In this document: positions 40,701 to 48,259 of the stretch, one piece after another | Position numbering within the stretch: the stretch's first letter is position 1 | How the letters are laid out: every line of letters begins with the position of its first letter | Program-made: the position numbers and the translations under genes | NCBI GenBank assembly: GCA_031426915.1 | Contig: JASJPB010000032.1 | Coordinates: forward strand, 62,001 to 126,000 | DNA from: Sulfurimicrobium sp031426915 | GTDB lineage: Bacteria > Pseudomonadota > Gammaproteobacteria > Burkholderiales > Sulfuricellaceae | Reading direction: 5' to 3' | Length of the DNA: 64,000 nucleotides | The notes under the pieces: generated by a model | Databases searched by the model: none | Told to the model about the DNA's origin: nothing | Seen by the model: only the letters and a program-made list of their open reading frames with translations

Positions 40701-42206
40701 GACAAGCGCCTGGAGGTAGTCGTGGAGCGGGATGATCTGCCGCTGGTGCTGGTGGGCGATTCCACCCGGCTGGCGCAAGCACTGCTCAACTATCTTTCCA
40801 ACGCCGTCAAATTCACCGAGCATGGAAAAATCACCGTGCGCCTCTCCAAGGCGGAGGAAACCTCAACCGACCTGCTGGTGCGCTTCGAAGTGACGGACAC
40901 CGGCATCGGCATCGCGCCGGATAAGATCGCGGGCTTGTTCGCGGCTTTCGAGCAGGTCGATGCCACCACCTCGCGCCGCTACGGCGGTACCGGCCTCGGG
41001 CTCGCCATCAACCGGCGGCTGGCGCGCCTCATGGGCGGCGAGACCGGTGCAGAGAGCGTGCCCGGCCAAGGCAGCACTTTCTGGTTTACCGCCCGCCTCG
41101 GCAAGAGCAAACTTGGCCTGGAGGAATTGGCCGAGTCGCCAGCTGTTGCCGAGCGATGCCTGCAAGCCATGCCTGTCGGCGCTCGCATCCTGCTGGCCGA
41201 GGACAACCGGATCAACCAGGAAGTTGCGGTGGAACTTCTGGCCGGGGTCGGGCTGAAGGTGGAGGTCGCCAACGACGGGTTTGAGGCGATCGAGAAAGCG
41301 CGTGGCTGCGGCTACGACCTGATCCTCATGGATATACAGATGCCGGGCATGGATGGCCTAGAGGCGACGCGCGCCATCCGCGCGTTGCCCGGCTGCGCGA
41401 CGCTGCCCATCCTGGCGATGACCGCCAACGCCTATGACGAGGATCGCCAGCGCTGTTACGAGGCCGGCATGAACGACTTCATCGCCAAGCCGGTCGATCC
41501 CGAGCAGCTTTTCGGCACGCTGTCGCGCTGGCTGCCGGCCGCAGCGATGCTTGTTCCCCCCGCCCCGGCCATAGCGGGGGCGCTTCCCGCCGAACTGGCT
41601 GCTATTCCCGGTCTGGACGCCGAGCGGGGTCTCAAGTTTCTGAACGGTCATCTGGCCACCTACCAGCGCCTGCTGCGCCGCTATGCGGTCGATCATGCCG
41701 ACGACATGGCCCGGCTGCGCGAGCGCATGTCCCAGGAAGATCGGGACGAGGCAAGACGGCTGGCCCATACCCTGAAGGGCAGCTCGGGCAATCTGGGCGC
41801 GACCGGCGTGCAGCGCCTGGCCGCCGAACTGGAAACGGCGATCAAGGAGGGGCGCGACGCATCGGAAATCGATGCGCTGACCAGCGCTGTTGAAAGCGAA
41901 TTGCAGCGCCTGACCGCGGCGATCTGCGCGGCCCTGCCGGAGGAGGCTGAGACCCCTTACGAGGGCGAAGTGGACTGGACGCTGGTGCGGCAGGTGCTGG
42001 CCGAACTAGAGCCTATGCTGGCGGCTTCCAGCATACGGGCCAATCAGGTCGTCGAGACCCACGGCGCGCTGCTCAAGGCCGCGCTCGGTCCCCTGGGCGC
42101 GGAACTGGAACAGCGCATCGAGCATTTTCTTTACCCGGAGACTTTGGATACACTGAAGCAGGCGCGGCGGGAACACCCGGAACTGAATTTGCAGCGAGGA
42201 GAATGA
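37725..42206 (+). CDS. Giant hybrid histidine kinase: REC-PAS3-GAF-PAS-HisKA-HATPase-REC-Hpt
   Basis: This 1493-residue soluble protein starts with a receiver (LIVEDSAVEAELL, LVMSDINMPVMNG, VIKPFAE). Three PAS domains follow (about 205-575), each ending in an ERK motif, then a GAF-like domain (about 585-745) and a fourth PAS (about 750-870). HisKA has His910 (FVANMSHEIRTPLNAI), and the HATPase has VTDTGIGIAPD and GTGLGLAINRR. A second receiver (Asp1203, LILMDIQMPGMDG) and an Hpt domain (His1348, AHTLKGSSGNLG) complete a phosphorelay. It sits directly after cheB, where wspR lies in Wsp operons. ATG 37725 follows AAGGAAG. Confidence 0.93.
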   Translation: MSEPIEPSHILIVEDSAVEAELLRRTLTRAGYAVSVARDGEEGLQAARANRPDLVMSDINMPVMNGYQLCRAIKFDDELWNIPLVLLTVLSEPEDIIEAINCGADAYVIKPFAETKLLDRIRSLLDAPIVRRRTEERREEVVGYGGKRFAVAGSGQQILNLLLSLYENALNQNRELMAIQAQLNLLNESLDGQVRERTAALRESEARFRNLVETTSDWIWEVDESAVYTYASPKIRDILGYLPEEVIGKTTFELMPAEEAQRVEKLFGALVAAREPLVNLENTNLHKDGHEVILETSAVPILDRDGNVRGYRGIDRDITERKRAEEALRENEQRFRSLFESASDLIHLIDLEGRILQTNPATRHISGYADSELVGHVLREFFTPASQQIFDREFPILRERGSNRQEVQFVTRGGTILTLDCQAAAVRDAQGAIRFFVVYQRDISERKAAEAAVESERRRLDAILKTASDGIHIIDADGLLVDANDAFLNMLGYDRSVIGRLHISDIDAQMDAETIVENLRKLIARHDTVLIETRHRRCDGRIIDVEINTRAIALDGRDYIYCSSRDVTERKRAEAIQHIQARRAHALLELPQAAERLDEVAFMQYGQELAEQLTGSEIAFVHFINEDEETIELIAWSRRTLEHYCKAVFDRHYPVSQAGIWADALRRRAPVVFNDYAAYPDKRGLPEGHADLARLISVPVIEAGKVVMLAGVGNKADPYTDLDVESVQLIADSIWRIVQRRRTDAMLRKLSQAVEQSPESIVITDLDANIEYVNEAFLRVTGYGREDVIGRNPRILQSGKTPRATCDALWEALTHGETWQGEFINRRKDGSEYTEVASVTPIRQADGGISHYLAVKEDVTEKKRLAEELDRHRHHLEELVEIRTRELEDAKLAAEVASEAKSAFVANMSHEIRTPLNAIVGLTHLLRRGHADPAQKEKLEKIVDASRHLLSVINDILDFSKIEAGKLSLNLADFAFDRMLDNVVSMIGPRVRDKRLEVVVERDDLPLVLVGDSTRLAQALLNYLSNAVKFTEHGKITVRLSKAEETSTDLLVRFEVTDTGIGIAPDKIAGLFAAFEQVDATTSRRYGGTGLGLAINRRLARLMGGETGAESVPGQGSTFWFTARLGKSKLGLEELAESPAVAERCLQAMPVGARILLAEDNRINQEVAVELLAGVGLKVEVANDGFEAIEKARGCGYDLILMDIQMPGMDGLEATRAIRALPGCATLPILAMTANAYDEDRQRCYEAGMNDFIAKPVDPEQLFGTLSRWLPAAAMLVPPAPAIAGALPAELAAIPGLDAERGLKFLNGHLATYQRLLRRYAVDHADDMARLRERMSQEDRDEARRLAHTLKGSSGNLGATGVQRLAAELETAIKEGRDASEIDALTSAVESELQRLTAAICAALPEEAETPYEGEVDWTLVRQVLAELEPMLAASSIRANQVVETHGALLKAALGPLGAELEQRIEHFLYPETLDTLKQARREHPELNLQRGE

Positions 42207-43498
42207 ATCGAATGGACACCGACAAGCCTGTGGAGACGAATCGCCCAAGAATCCTGGTGGTGGACGACGATCCCTGCAATCTGGAGATTCTTGGCAGATT
42301 GCTCCAACCTCATTACGAGGTATTGGCTGCGCCTTCCGGGGAGTGTGCCTTGCAGATCGCGACCGGCCAACGGAGGCCGGACCTGATCCTGCTCGACGTG
42401 TTGATGCCGGGGATGGACGGCTACGCCGTACTCGCCCGCCTGCGCGACAATCCCGCCACCCGCGACATCCCGGTCATCTTCGTCACCGGGCTGGATTCGA
42501 TTGCGGACGAGGAACGCGGCCTCGAACTCGGGGCGATGGACTACATCGCCAAGCCCTACCGCCCGCCCATCGTCCTGGCGCGCGTGCGCATCCAGCTTGA
42601 ACTCAAGCGTGCCCGCGATTGGCTGCTGGACCAGAATGCATACCTGGAAGCGGAATTGGCCCGGCGCCTGAAAGAGAATCAACAGGTCCAGATTCAACTG
42701 CTGCAATCCGAGAAGCTGGCGGCCATCGGCCAACTGGCCGCGGGCATCACGCATGAGATCAACAATCCGGTAGGCTTCGTCACCTCCAATCTGGCATCCC
42801 TGGACGGCTACCAACGGGATGTTTTCGAAGTGATGGATGCCTATGAAGCCCTTGAGGACGCATGCGCGTCGGATGAGGCCGCGCTTGCGCATCTCCGCGC
42901 GCTCAAGCAGCGGAAGGAAATCGGCTTCCTGCGCGAGGATATCGCCCAGTTGATCGCGGAATCGCGGCAAGGCCTGCTTCGCGTGAGCAAGATCGTGAGT
43001 GACTTGAAGAATTTCTCCCGCGTGGAAAGCACCGATTGGGAGTGGGCCGATCTGCACAAGGGACTTGAGTCCACGCTCAATATCGTGTGGAACGAAATCA
43101 AATACCACTGCACCCTGAACAAGGACTACGGCGACGTCCCCGATGTTTACTGCAATCCCTCGCAGATCAACCAAGTGTTCCTGAATTTATTGGTCAACGC
43201 GGCGCAGGCGATCCCCGAAAAAGGCGAGATCACCATTCGGACCGGGAAGGCGGACGGAGAAGCCTTCATCGCAATCGCGGACACCGGCGCCGGCATCCCG
43301 CCCGATAACCTGCCGCGGCTCTTCGAGCCTTTCTTTACCACCAAGCCCGTCGGCAAGGGCACAGGACTTGGCCTCTCGATTTCTTATGGCATCGTGCAGA
43401 AGCATAGGGGGCGCATAGAGGTTGAGAGCACGGTGGGCAAGGGAACGACTTTCACCGTCTGGCTGCCGATCAAGCCAGCAGCCGAGTCGGAGAGTTGA
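42203..43498 (+). CDS. REC-histidine kinase (HEINNP type)
   Basis: This 431-residue protein has an N-terminal receiver with Asp65 (LILLDVLMPGMDG) and YIAKPYRPP, and a C-terminal kinase with the phosphoacceptor about His184 (AAGITHEINNPVGFV) and an intact HATPase (IADTGAGIPPDN, GTGLGLSISYG). A receiver placed upstream of the kinase suggests it takes phosphate from another kinase, perhaps the CheA-REC or the giant hybrid. Its ATG overlaps the previous stop codon (ATGA). The receiver is a close relative of the one in the REC-HD-GYP at 28510-29694. The gene ends 24 bases before the convergent tgpA-like gene. Confidence 0.92.
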   Translation: MNRMDTDKPVETNRPRILVVDDDPCNLEILGRLLQPHYEVLAAPSGECALQIATGQRRPDLILLDVLMPGMDGYAVLARLRDNPATRDIPVIFVTGLDSIADEERGLELGAMDYIAKPYRPPIVLARVRIQLELKRARDWLLDQNAYLEAELARRLKENQQVQIQLLQSEKLAAIGQLAAGITHEINNPVGFVTSNLASLDGYQRDVFEVMDAYEALEDACASDEAALAHLRALKQRKEIGFLREDIAQLIAESRQGLLRVSKIVSDLKNFSRVESTDWEWADLHKGLESTLNIVWNEIKYHCTLNKDYGDVPDVYCNPSQINQVFLNLLVNAAQAIPEKGEITIRTGKADGEAFIAIADTGAGIPPDNLPRLFEPFFTTKPVGKGTGLGLSISYGIVQKHRGRIEVESTVGKGTTFTVWLPIKPAAESES

Positions 43499-43522
43499 TG
43501 GGGGCGCGGTGAAATGTCCGGG

Positions 43523-45445
43523 CTAACACCTGAAGCGCCGCACAGCCTGGCGCAATTCCGGCAACTGCGCGTGATGGAGGCGGTCGTAGCGCAGCTTGAT
43601 ATAGAGCTCGGTGACGAGGCCGATTTGCGGCTCCAGATCGGGGCGCAGCCGGGATGCCCTGGCGGCGAAATCCGCCGGTCCCTCGTGGGCTAGCCTGATT
43701 ATGCCGCGCCGCGCCAGTTTGGCGCAGAATTTCTCATAGGCAGCCCGCGCCGGGTCTATGTTCCGGCGCGGGATGTGCCACAGCATCCAGGCCGCGATAC
43801 CCAGCAGCAGCGCGGCGATGCTGCTTACCAGCGCGATGGCCATGCCCTGCCACGATCCCAGCCCGGAATTGAAATGCGACAGGAAGCGCATCTGGCGCTC
43901 CTGGTCGTAGCCCAGCACCCACTGGTTCCAGTTGTTGTTGAACGCGTCCCACGACAGACGCGCGCGCCGCAGCCAGTCGGCATCCAGCTGGATCAGGGCC
44001 GGCGGCAGCTCGGTGGCGGGAAGGGCGCTGGCGATGCCGGATTCGATGCGCGAAGGGGACACGGCCGCCGTGGGGTCCACCCGCACCCAGCCTTCCTGTT
44101 CCAGCCACACCTCGGCCCAGGCATGGGCGTCGGACTGGCGCACGATCATGTAATCCCCCATCGGGTTAAATTCCCCGCCCTGGTAACCCGTCACCACTCG
44201 CGCCGGGACTCCGGCTGCGCGCATCAGGAACACGAAGGCGCTGGCGTAATGTTCGCAGAAACCGCGCCGGGTGTTGAAGAGGAAGTCGTCCACCGCCTGC
44301 GGCCCCAACAAGGGCGGGTTGAGGGTGTAAAAGAAGCTTTCCTCGCGGAACAATGCCAGGGCCCGGTTGGCGATGGCGCGCGGATCGTTGGTCGAGGCGC
44401 GCCATTGAGCGGCCAGTTGCTCCGCCTTGGGATTGGTTACGGGCAGACGTAGCGCGCGTTCCCACTCTTCATCGCCGAGGCTGGCGCCAAGCCGGTAGCG
44501 GGTGTGGGAAGTGAGGGCATAGCGCATGCGTTGCCGCACCGGTGCTTGCGCCAGGATCTGGAAGTCGGACGAGATGGAACTGTTGGGCGGCGGCGCGGCA
44601 GGCAGTTCGAGCGCGAACAGCCAGCGCTGGTTATGGGGCTCCAGCGTGACGGTATAGCTGGTGGGCGCTCCGCCCGGTGTCATCAGCGCCGCACCAGGGG
44701 GGGGCTGTTTGCGGGTGGTCCAGGTGCGACCGTCGTAATCCCACAACACCGGCCCGCGCCAGTAGCGCAGGCTTTTGTCAGGAGGCGGGCCGTCGAATTT
44801 GACCCGGAAGGCAATGGCATTGGAACGGATCAACTGGCTGATGGCGCCGGGGGACATGTTGTCCGAAAGCCCGGTCATGGCGGAAAAAGCGTCCTTGGGC
44901 AGGCCCCACAGCGGGCCGACGCGGGGGAACAGCACGAACAGTACCAGCATCAACGGCAAGGACTGTACCAGCAGTATGCCGGCCAGCTTCAGCCTGGGAC
45001 GGGCGCCGAGCGCATGGTTGGTGTCGCTGTAGGCGATCATGGTGGCGGTGGTGACCAATACCGCCAGCAGCAGGTAGAGCGCAGTGGGGATGGACTGGGA
45101 GTAGAGAAAATGGGTGATGACCAGGAAATAGCCGAGGAAGATGACCACCATGAAATCTCGCAAGGTCTTCATTTCCATCAGCTTGAGGGCGATCATGATG
45201 ACCAGCAGCGCGACCCCGGCATCGCGTCCGAACAGGGTGTGGTAATGGGAAAAGATGCCCGCCGTCGCCGCCATTGCCAGCACCATCAGCAGCCATTTTT
45301 TCGGCATTGCGCTGGCGCGCCGTTCTATGGCCAGGCGCCACAGCCCAAGTGCCAGGCACAGCGGCCCCACCCATAGGGGCAAACGCTCCAGGTGGGGCGC
45401 GGCGGCCAGCGTGAGGGAGGTCAGCAGCCAGGCGAGGTTGGTCAT
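43523..45445 (-). CDS. TgpA-like membrane transglutaminase (DUF3488 + transglutaminase core)
   Basis: This 640-residue protein has about five to seven N-terminal membrane helices (about 1-190, DUF3488) and a periplasmic transglutaminase-like domain. The catalytic triad candidates are Cys397 (RRGFCEHYASAFVFLMRAAG), the His of DAHAWAEVW and the Asp of RVDPTAAVSP. One more membrane helix lies near residue 550 (GMAIALVSSIAALLLGIAAW). TgpA of Pseudomonas aeruginosa has this layout and is essential there. It lies downstream of DUF58 and MoxR genes in the standard order. Confidence 0.92.
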   Translation of the reverse strand: MTNLAWLLTSLTLAAAPHLERLPLWVGPLCLALGLWRLAIERRASAMPKKWLLMVLAMAATAGIFSHYHTLFGRDAGVALLVIMIALKLMEMKTLRDFMVVIFLGYFLVITHFLYSQSIPTALYLLLAVLVTTATMIAYSDTNHALGARPRLKLAGILLVQSLPLMLVLFVLFPRVGPLWGLPKDAFSAMTGLSDNMSPGAISQLIRSNAIAFRVKFDGPPPDKSLRYWRGPVLWDYDGRTWTTRKQPPPGAALMTPGGAPTSYTVTLEPHNQRWLFALELPAAPPPNSSISSDFQILAQAPVRQRMRYALTSHTRYRLGASLGDEEWERALRLPVTNPKAEQLAAQWRASTNDPRAIANRALALFREESFFYTLNPPLLGPQAVDDFLFNTRRGFCEHYASAFVFLMRAAGVPARVVTGYQGGEFNPMGDYMIVRQSDAHAWAEVWLEQEGWVRVDPTAAVSPSRIESGIASALPATELPPALIQLDADWLRRARLSWDAFNNNWNQWVLGYDQERQMRFLSHFNSGLGSWQGMAIALVSSIAALLLGIAAWMLWHIPRRNIDPARAAYEKFCAKLARRGIIRLAHEGPADFAARASRLRPDLEPQIGLVTELYIKLRYDRLHHAQLPELRQAVRRFRC

Positions 45446-45469
45446 GATCCTAGAAACCTCAGTTCATCT

Positions 45470-45597
45470 ACCGCAAAGACGCGAAGGCGCAAAGTAAACA
45501 GGGGCATGGAAGTCATCGAGCATTCACCTGTCTGGTGACTGGGCATTTTTGGATAGAACATTGTTTTTACTTTGCGTTCTTTGCGCCTTTGCGGTTC
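45470..45597. repeat. CGCAAAG-type inverted repeat
   Basis: ACCGCAAAGACGCGAAGGCG (from 45470, continuing AAAGTAAAC) is mirrored by ACTTTGCGTTCTTTGCGCCT (from about 45569, continuing TTGCGGTT) at the other end of the gap between the tgpA-like and DUF58 genes. Similar CGCAAAGGACGCGAAGG sequence occurs at about 8680. It looks like a dispersed intergenic repeat of unknown role. Confidence 0.7.
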
Positions 45598-45608
45598 AAC
45601 TGCATTTA

Positions 45609-46580
45609 TTAGGATGATTCAAACAGCGCCAGCGTTTCCAGGCATTGGCGCCGGTGTTCCGGACCGCTGGCGGGGGCCAGGGTGCGACCGGGCAGACGCA
45701 GGCCATAGCGCTGGCTCGCGGCGTCGGCGTCCAGCACCCAGCGCGTCAGGCGCGACAGCCTGGCTTCGCTGTCCATGCCGGGCAGGGTAGTCCAGTCCAG
45801 CCACAACTCCTGCTGTGCATCGCCGGAAAACTGCTTGGTGAGCATGCCTTGTTCGCGCGCCACCGCTTTCCACGCCACGTGGCGCAGCGAGTCGCCGTTG
45901 TGATAGGTGCGTAGACCGCTGAAATCATCATGTCCATCGCCTTGCAGCGCACCCTGGCCCGTTTCCGCCAGGGCCATGGGCAGCGGCAAATCCTCAGCTG
46001 CGGGGTGGGGATAGACCAGACAGCTCATATCCAGATTGAGATGGGTCCAGGCCCGCAACAGGCCGAGGGGAAAAGTGGTGAAGAGGGTGAAGCGGCCAGC
46101 CTGGAGCAGGCCCCGCTGGCTGGCATGCAGCGTGAATTCGAGACAGGCGGTCTGTCCGGGTACGATGTCCACGCAGCCCCTCGTATCTTTACCGATAGCG
46201 AGGCTGATGGCGTGGCGGGGAACCGGGCCGGGGTTGTCGAGGCAGACCTGGAAACGCGCCTGCTGGCCGGCGAACACCGGCGCGCTCTTGCCGGCGCCGA
46301 CCTGGAGCCGGGCCAGGTTGCGGTAGGTGTGAAGGATGGAAACCACGCCCAGGCTGCCGAGCAGGAAAGTCAGCACGAAGGCCATGCTGTTGGCGTAGTT
46401 GATGGCGCCGAACAGCATCACCAGCAACATCAGCGCAAAAATCAGCCCGTGCCGGGTGGGCAGGATGTAGAGCCGGCGCTGGGTCAGCGTGATGGGTCCG
46501 GGCTCGATGCCGGGCCGCAGCACGCGCTCCAAGAAGGTGGGATGGCGCAGCGGGTTTAGTCGGGCCAGCCAGTGTGTCAT
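45609..46580 (-). CDS. DUF58 domain protein
   Basis: This 323-residue protein has two membrane helices near the N-terminus (about 43-85) and a C-terminal DUF58 region with FSGLRTYHNGDSLRHVAWKA, the family hallmark. DUF58 proteins have a von Willebrand A-like fold and occur with MoxR ATPases and TgpA-type transglutaminases; the joint function is unsettled, probably assembly or maturation of envelope complexes. It starts one base after the moxR stop codon. Confidence 0.9.
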   Translation of the reverse strand: MTHWLARLNPLRHPTFLERVLRPGIEPGPITLTQRRLYILPTRHGLIFALMLLVMLFGAINYANSMAFVLTFLLGSLGVVSILHTYRNLARLQVGAGKSAPVFAGQQARFQVCLDNPGPVPRHAISLAIGKDTRGCVDIVPGQTACLEFTLHASQRGLLQAGRFTLFTTFPLGLLRAWTHLNLDMSCLVYPHPAAEDLPLPMALAETGQGALQGDGHDDFSGLRTYHNGDSLRHVAWKAVAREQGMLTKQFSGDAQQELWLDWTTLPGMDSEARLSRLTRWVLDADAASQRYGLRLPGRTLAPASGPEHRRQCLETLALFESS

Positions 46581-46581
46581 C

Positions 46582-47502
46582 TCAGGGAATCGGGACCGAT
46601 GCGAGCAGGTAGGCGGCCAGGGCTTCGCCGGTTTCGCCGCTGAATTCGCTGCCGGGGCGCAAGCGGTGGCCCGTCACGGCGGACAGCACGGCCTGCACGT
46701 CCTCCGGCAGCACGCTGTCGCGTCCCTCGGTCAGCGCCCACGCCTGGGCGCTGTGCAGCAGCGCCAGCGCGGCGCGCGGGGAAAGACCGCTGTGAAAATG
46801 CGGCGAGCGGCGGGTGAATTCCAGCAGCGCCTGGATGTAGTCGAGCAGCGCATCGGAGACGAAAACCCCGGCGGCGGCCTGTTGCAGCGCCATGAGTTGC
46901 GCCGCATCGAGGCAGGGTTGCAGCTCGGCCAGCAGTTCGCGTCGGTCCTTGCCCCGCAGCAGGGCGCGCTCCGCCTCGGGGTCGGGGTAGCCCAGTTCGA
47001 TGCGCATGAGAAAACGGTCGAGCTGGGATTCGGGCAGCGGGAAAGTGCCGATCTGGTAAGTCGGATTCTGCGTGGCGATGACGAAAAAAGGTTCCGGCAA
47101 GGGCCGTGTTTCGCCTTCCACCGTTACCTGGTGCTCCTCCATCGCTTCCAGCAGCGCACTCTGCGCCTTGGGCGTGGCGCGGTTGATTTCGTCGGCAAGT
47201 ATCAGCCGGGTGAACACCGGGCCGGGATGGAACTTGAAGCTGGCGCTGTCGCGGTCGTACACCGAGACGCCGAGGATATCCGCCGGCAGCAGGTCGCTGG
47301 TGAACTGGATGCGCTGGTAGTCGAGACCGAGGGTTTTCGCCAGCACGTGCGCCAGGGTGGTTTTGCCCACGCCGGGCAGGTCCTCGATCAGCAAATGACC
47401 GCGCGCGAGCAGGCAGGCCAGGGCAAGACGAATCTGCCGCTGTTTGCCGAGGATGACCCCGGATGCCTGCCCGATAGCCTGCTGGATGAGTTTTTGCGCC
47501 AT
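46582..47502 (-). CDS. MoxR-family AAA+ ATPase
   Basis: This 306-residue ATPase has Walker A GVGKTT (44-49), Walker B LILADEINRA, sensor 1 VIATQNP and the MoxR signature segment LPADILGVSVYD. The lid domain includes GLSPRAALALLHSAQAWA and an arginine finger region. MoxR proteins act as chaperones in maturing metal-dependent or VWA-domain complexes. ATG 47502 follows AGCGGGAA; ATG 47523 is a less likely alternative. It is first in the moxR-DUF58-tgpA operon on the minus strand. Confidence 0.93.
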   Translation of the reverse strand: MAQKLIQQAIGQASGVILGKQRQIRLALACLLARGHLLIEDLPGVGKTTLAHVLAKTLGLDYQRIQFTSDLLPADILGVSVYDRDSASFKFHPGPVFTRLILADEINRATPKAQSALLEAMEEHQVTVEGETRPLPEPFFVIATQNPTYQIGTFPLPESQLDRFLMRIELGYPDPEAERALLRGKDRRELLAELQPCLDAAQLMALQQAAAGVFVSDALLDYIQALLEFTRRSPHFHSGLSPRAALALLHSAQAWALTEGRDSVLPEDVQAVLSAVTGHRLRPGSEFSGETGEALAAYLLASVPIP

Positions 47503-47607
47503 GTTTTTTCCCGCTAATGACATCTGCTTGCAGTTGTCCTGCAACAGGATTATTGTAACCTTCGATGTCGTAGCCACCGCAACAAAAACCAAAGGGGAGG
47601 TGTCGCA

Positions 47608-48213
47608 ATGAATCTGATCGATCGGGTCAAGAATATCCTGCTTCAACCCAAGGCGGAATGGGGCGTGATTGCCGCCGAATCCACGCCGACAGGCGATTTG
47701 TACAAAAACTATATTGTACCGCTGGCCGCCATCGGGCCGGCCGCGTCCATCATCGGCATGTCCATGGTCGGCATCAGCATGCCGTTCATGGGCACAATCC
47801 GGGTGCCGATCACCAGTTCCATCGCTCATGCCGTGACCAGCTATGTCCTGACCCTGGTGGGGGTGTTCATCATCGCGCTCATTATCGATGCGCTTGCGCC
47901 TTCCTTCGGCGGCGAGAAGAGCCAGGAGCAGGCGCTCAAGGTCGCGGCTTATGCCTCCACGCCGAGCTGGTTGGCGGGGATCGTGATGCTTATTCCGATG
48001 CTGGGGATCATCGGCCTGCTGGCGGCGCTGTATGGACTGTACCTGCTTTATCTGGGTTTGCCGCTACTGATGAAGGCGCCGCAGGAGAAGGCGGTTGCCT
48101 ACACGGCGGTGGTCGTGGTGGTCGCCGTTGTGGTGATGATGGTGATCGGCGGTATCAGCAGCGTGTTCATGCCTGCGCCGAACATGCCGATGCCTGGTTT
48201 TACCCCTCCTTAA
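47608..48213 (+). CDS. Yip1-family inner-membrane protein
   Basis: This 201-residue protein starts MNLIDRVKNILLQPKAEWGVIAAE, the conserved amphipathic lead-in of bacterial Yip1 (DUF1282) proteins, followed by about five membrane helices (YIVPLAAIGPAAS, VTSYVLTLVGVFIIALII, WLAGIVMLIPMLGIIG, YLLYLGLPLLM, YTAVVVVVAVVVMMVIG). The tail is rich in Pro and Met. Function is unknown. AAAGGGGAGG supplies a good ribosome binding site. It is divergent from moxR. Confidence 0.85.
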   Translation: MNLIDRVKNILLQPKAEWGVIAAESTPTGDLYKNYIVPLAAIGPAASIIGMSMVGISMPFMGTIRVPITSSIAHAVTSYVLTLVGVFIIALIIDALAPSFGGEKSQEQALKVAAYASTPSWLAGIVMLIPMLGIIGLLAALYGLYLLYLGLPLLMKAPQEKAVAYTAVVVVVAVVVMMVIGGISSVFMPAPNMPMPGFTPP

Positions 48214-48259
48214 AGGGATTGCCGCCATAAAAATTTCAGTGTAAGCGAAAGAAGACATC

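Noticed and set aside
47523..47607. TTGCAG/CTGCAA small palindrome in the moxR-Yip1 gap as an operator
   Set aside because: Six-base arms are too short to be convincing and no known regulator site matches.
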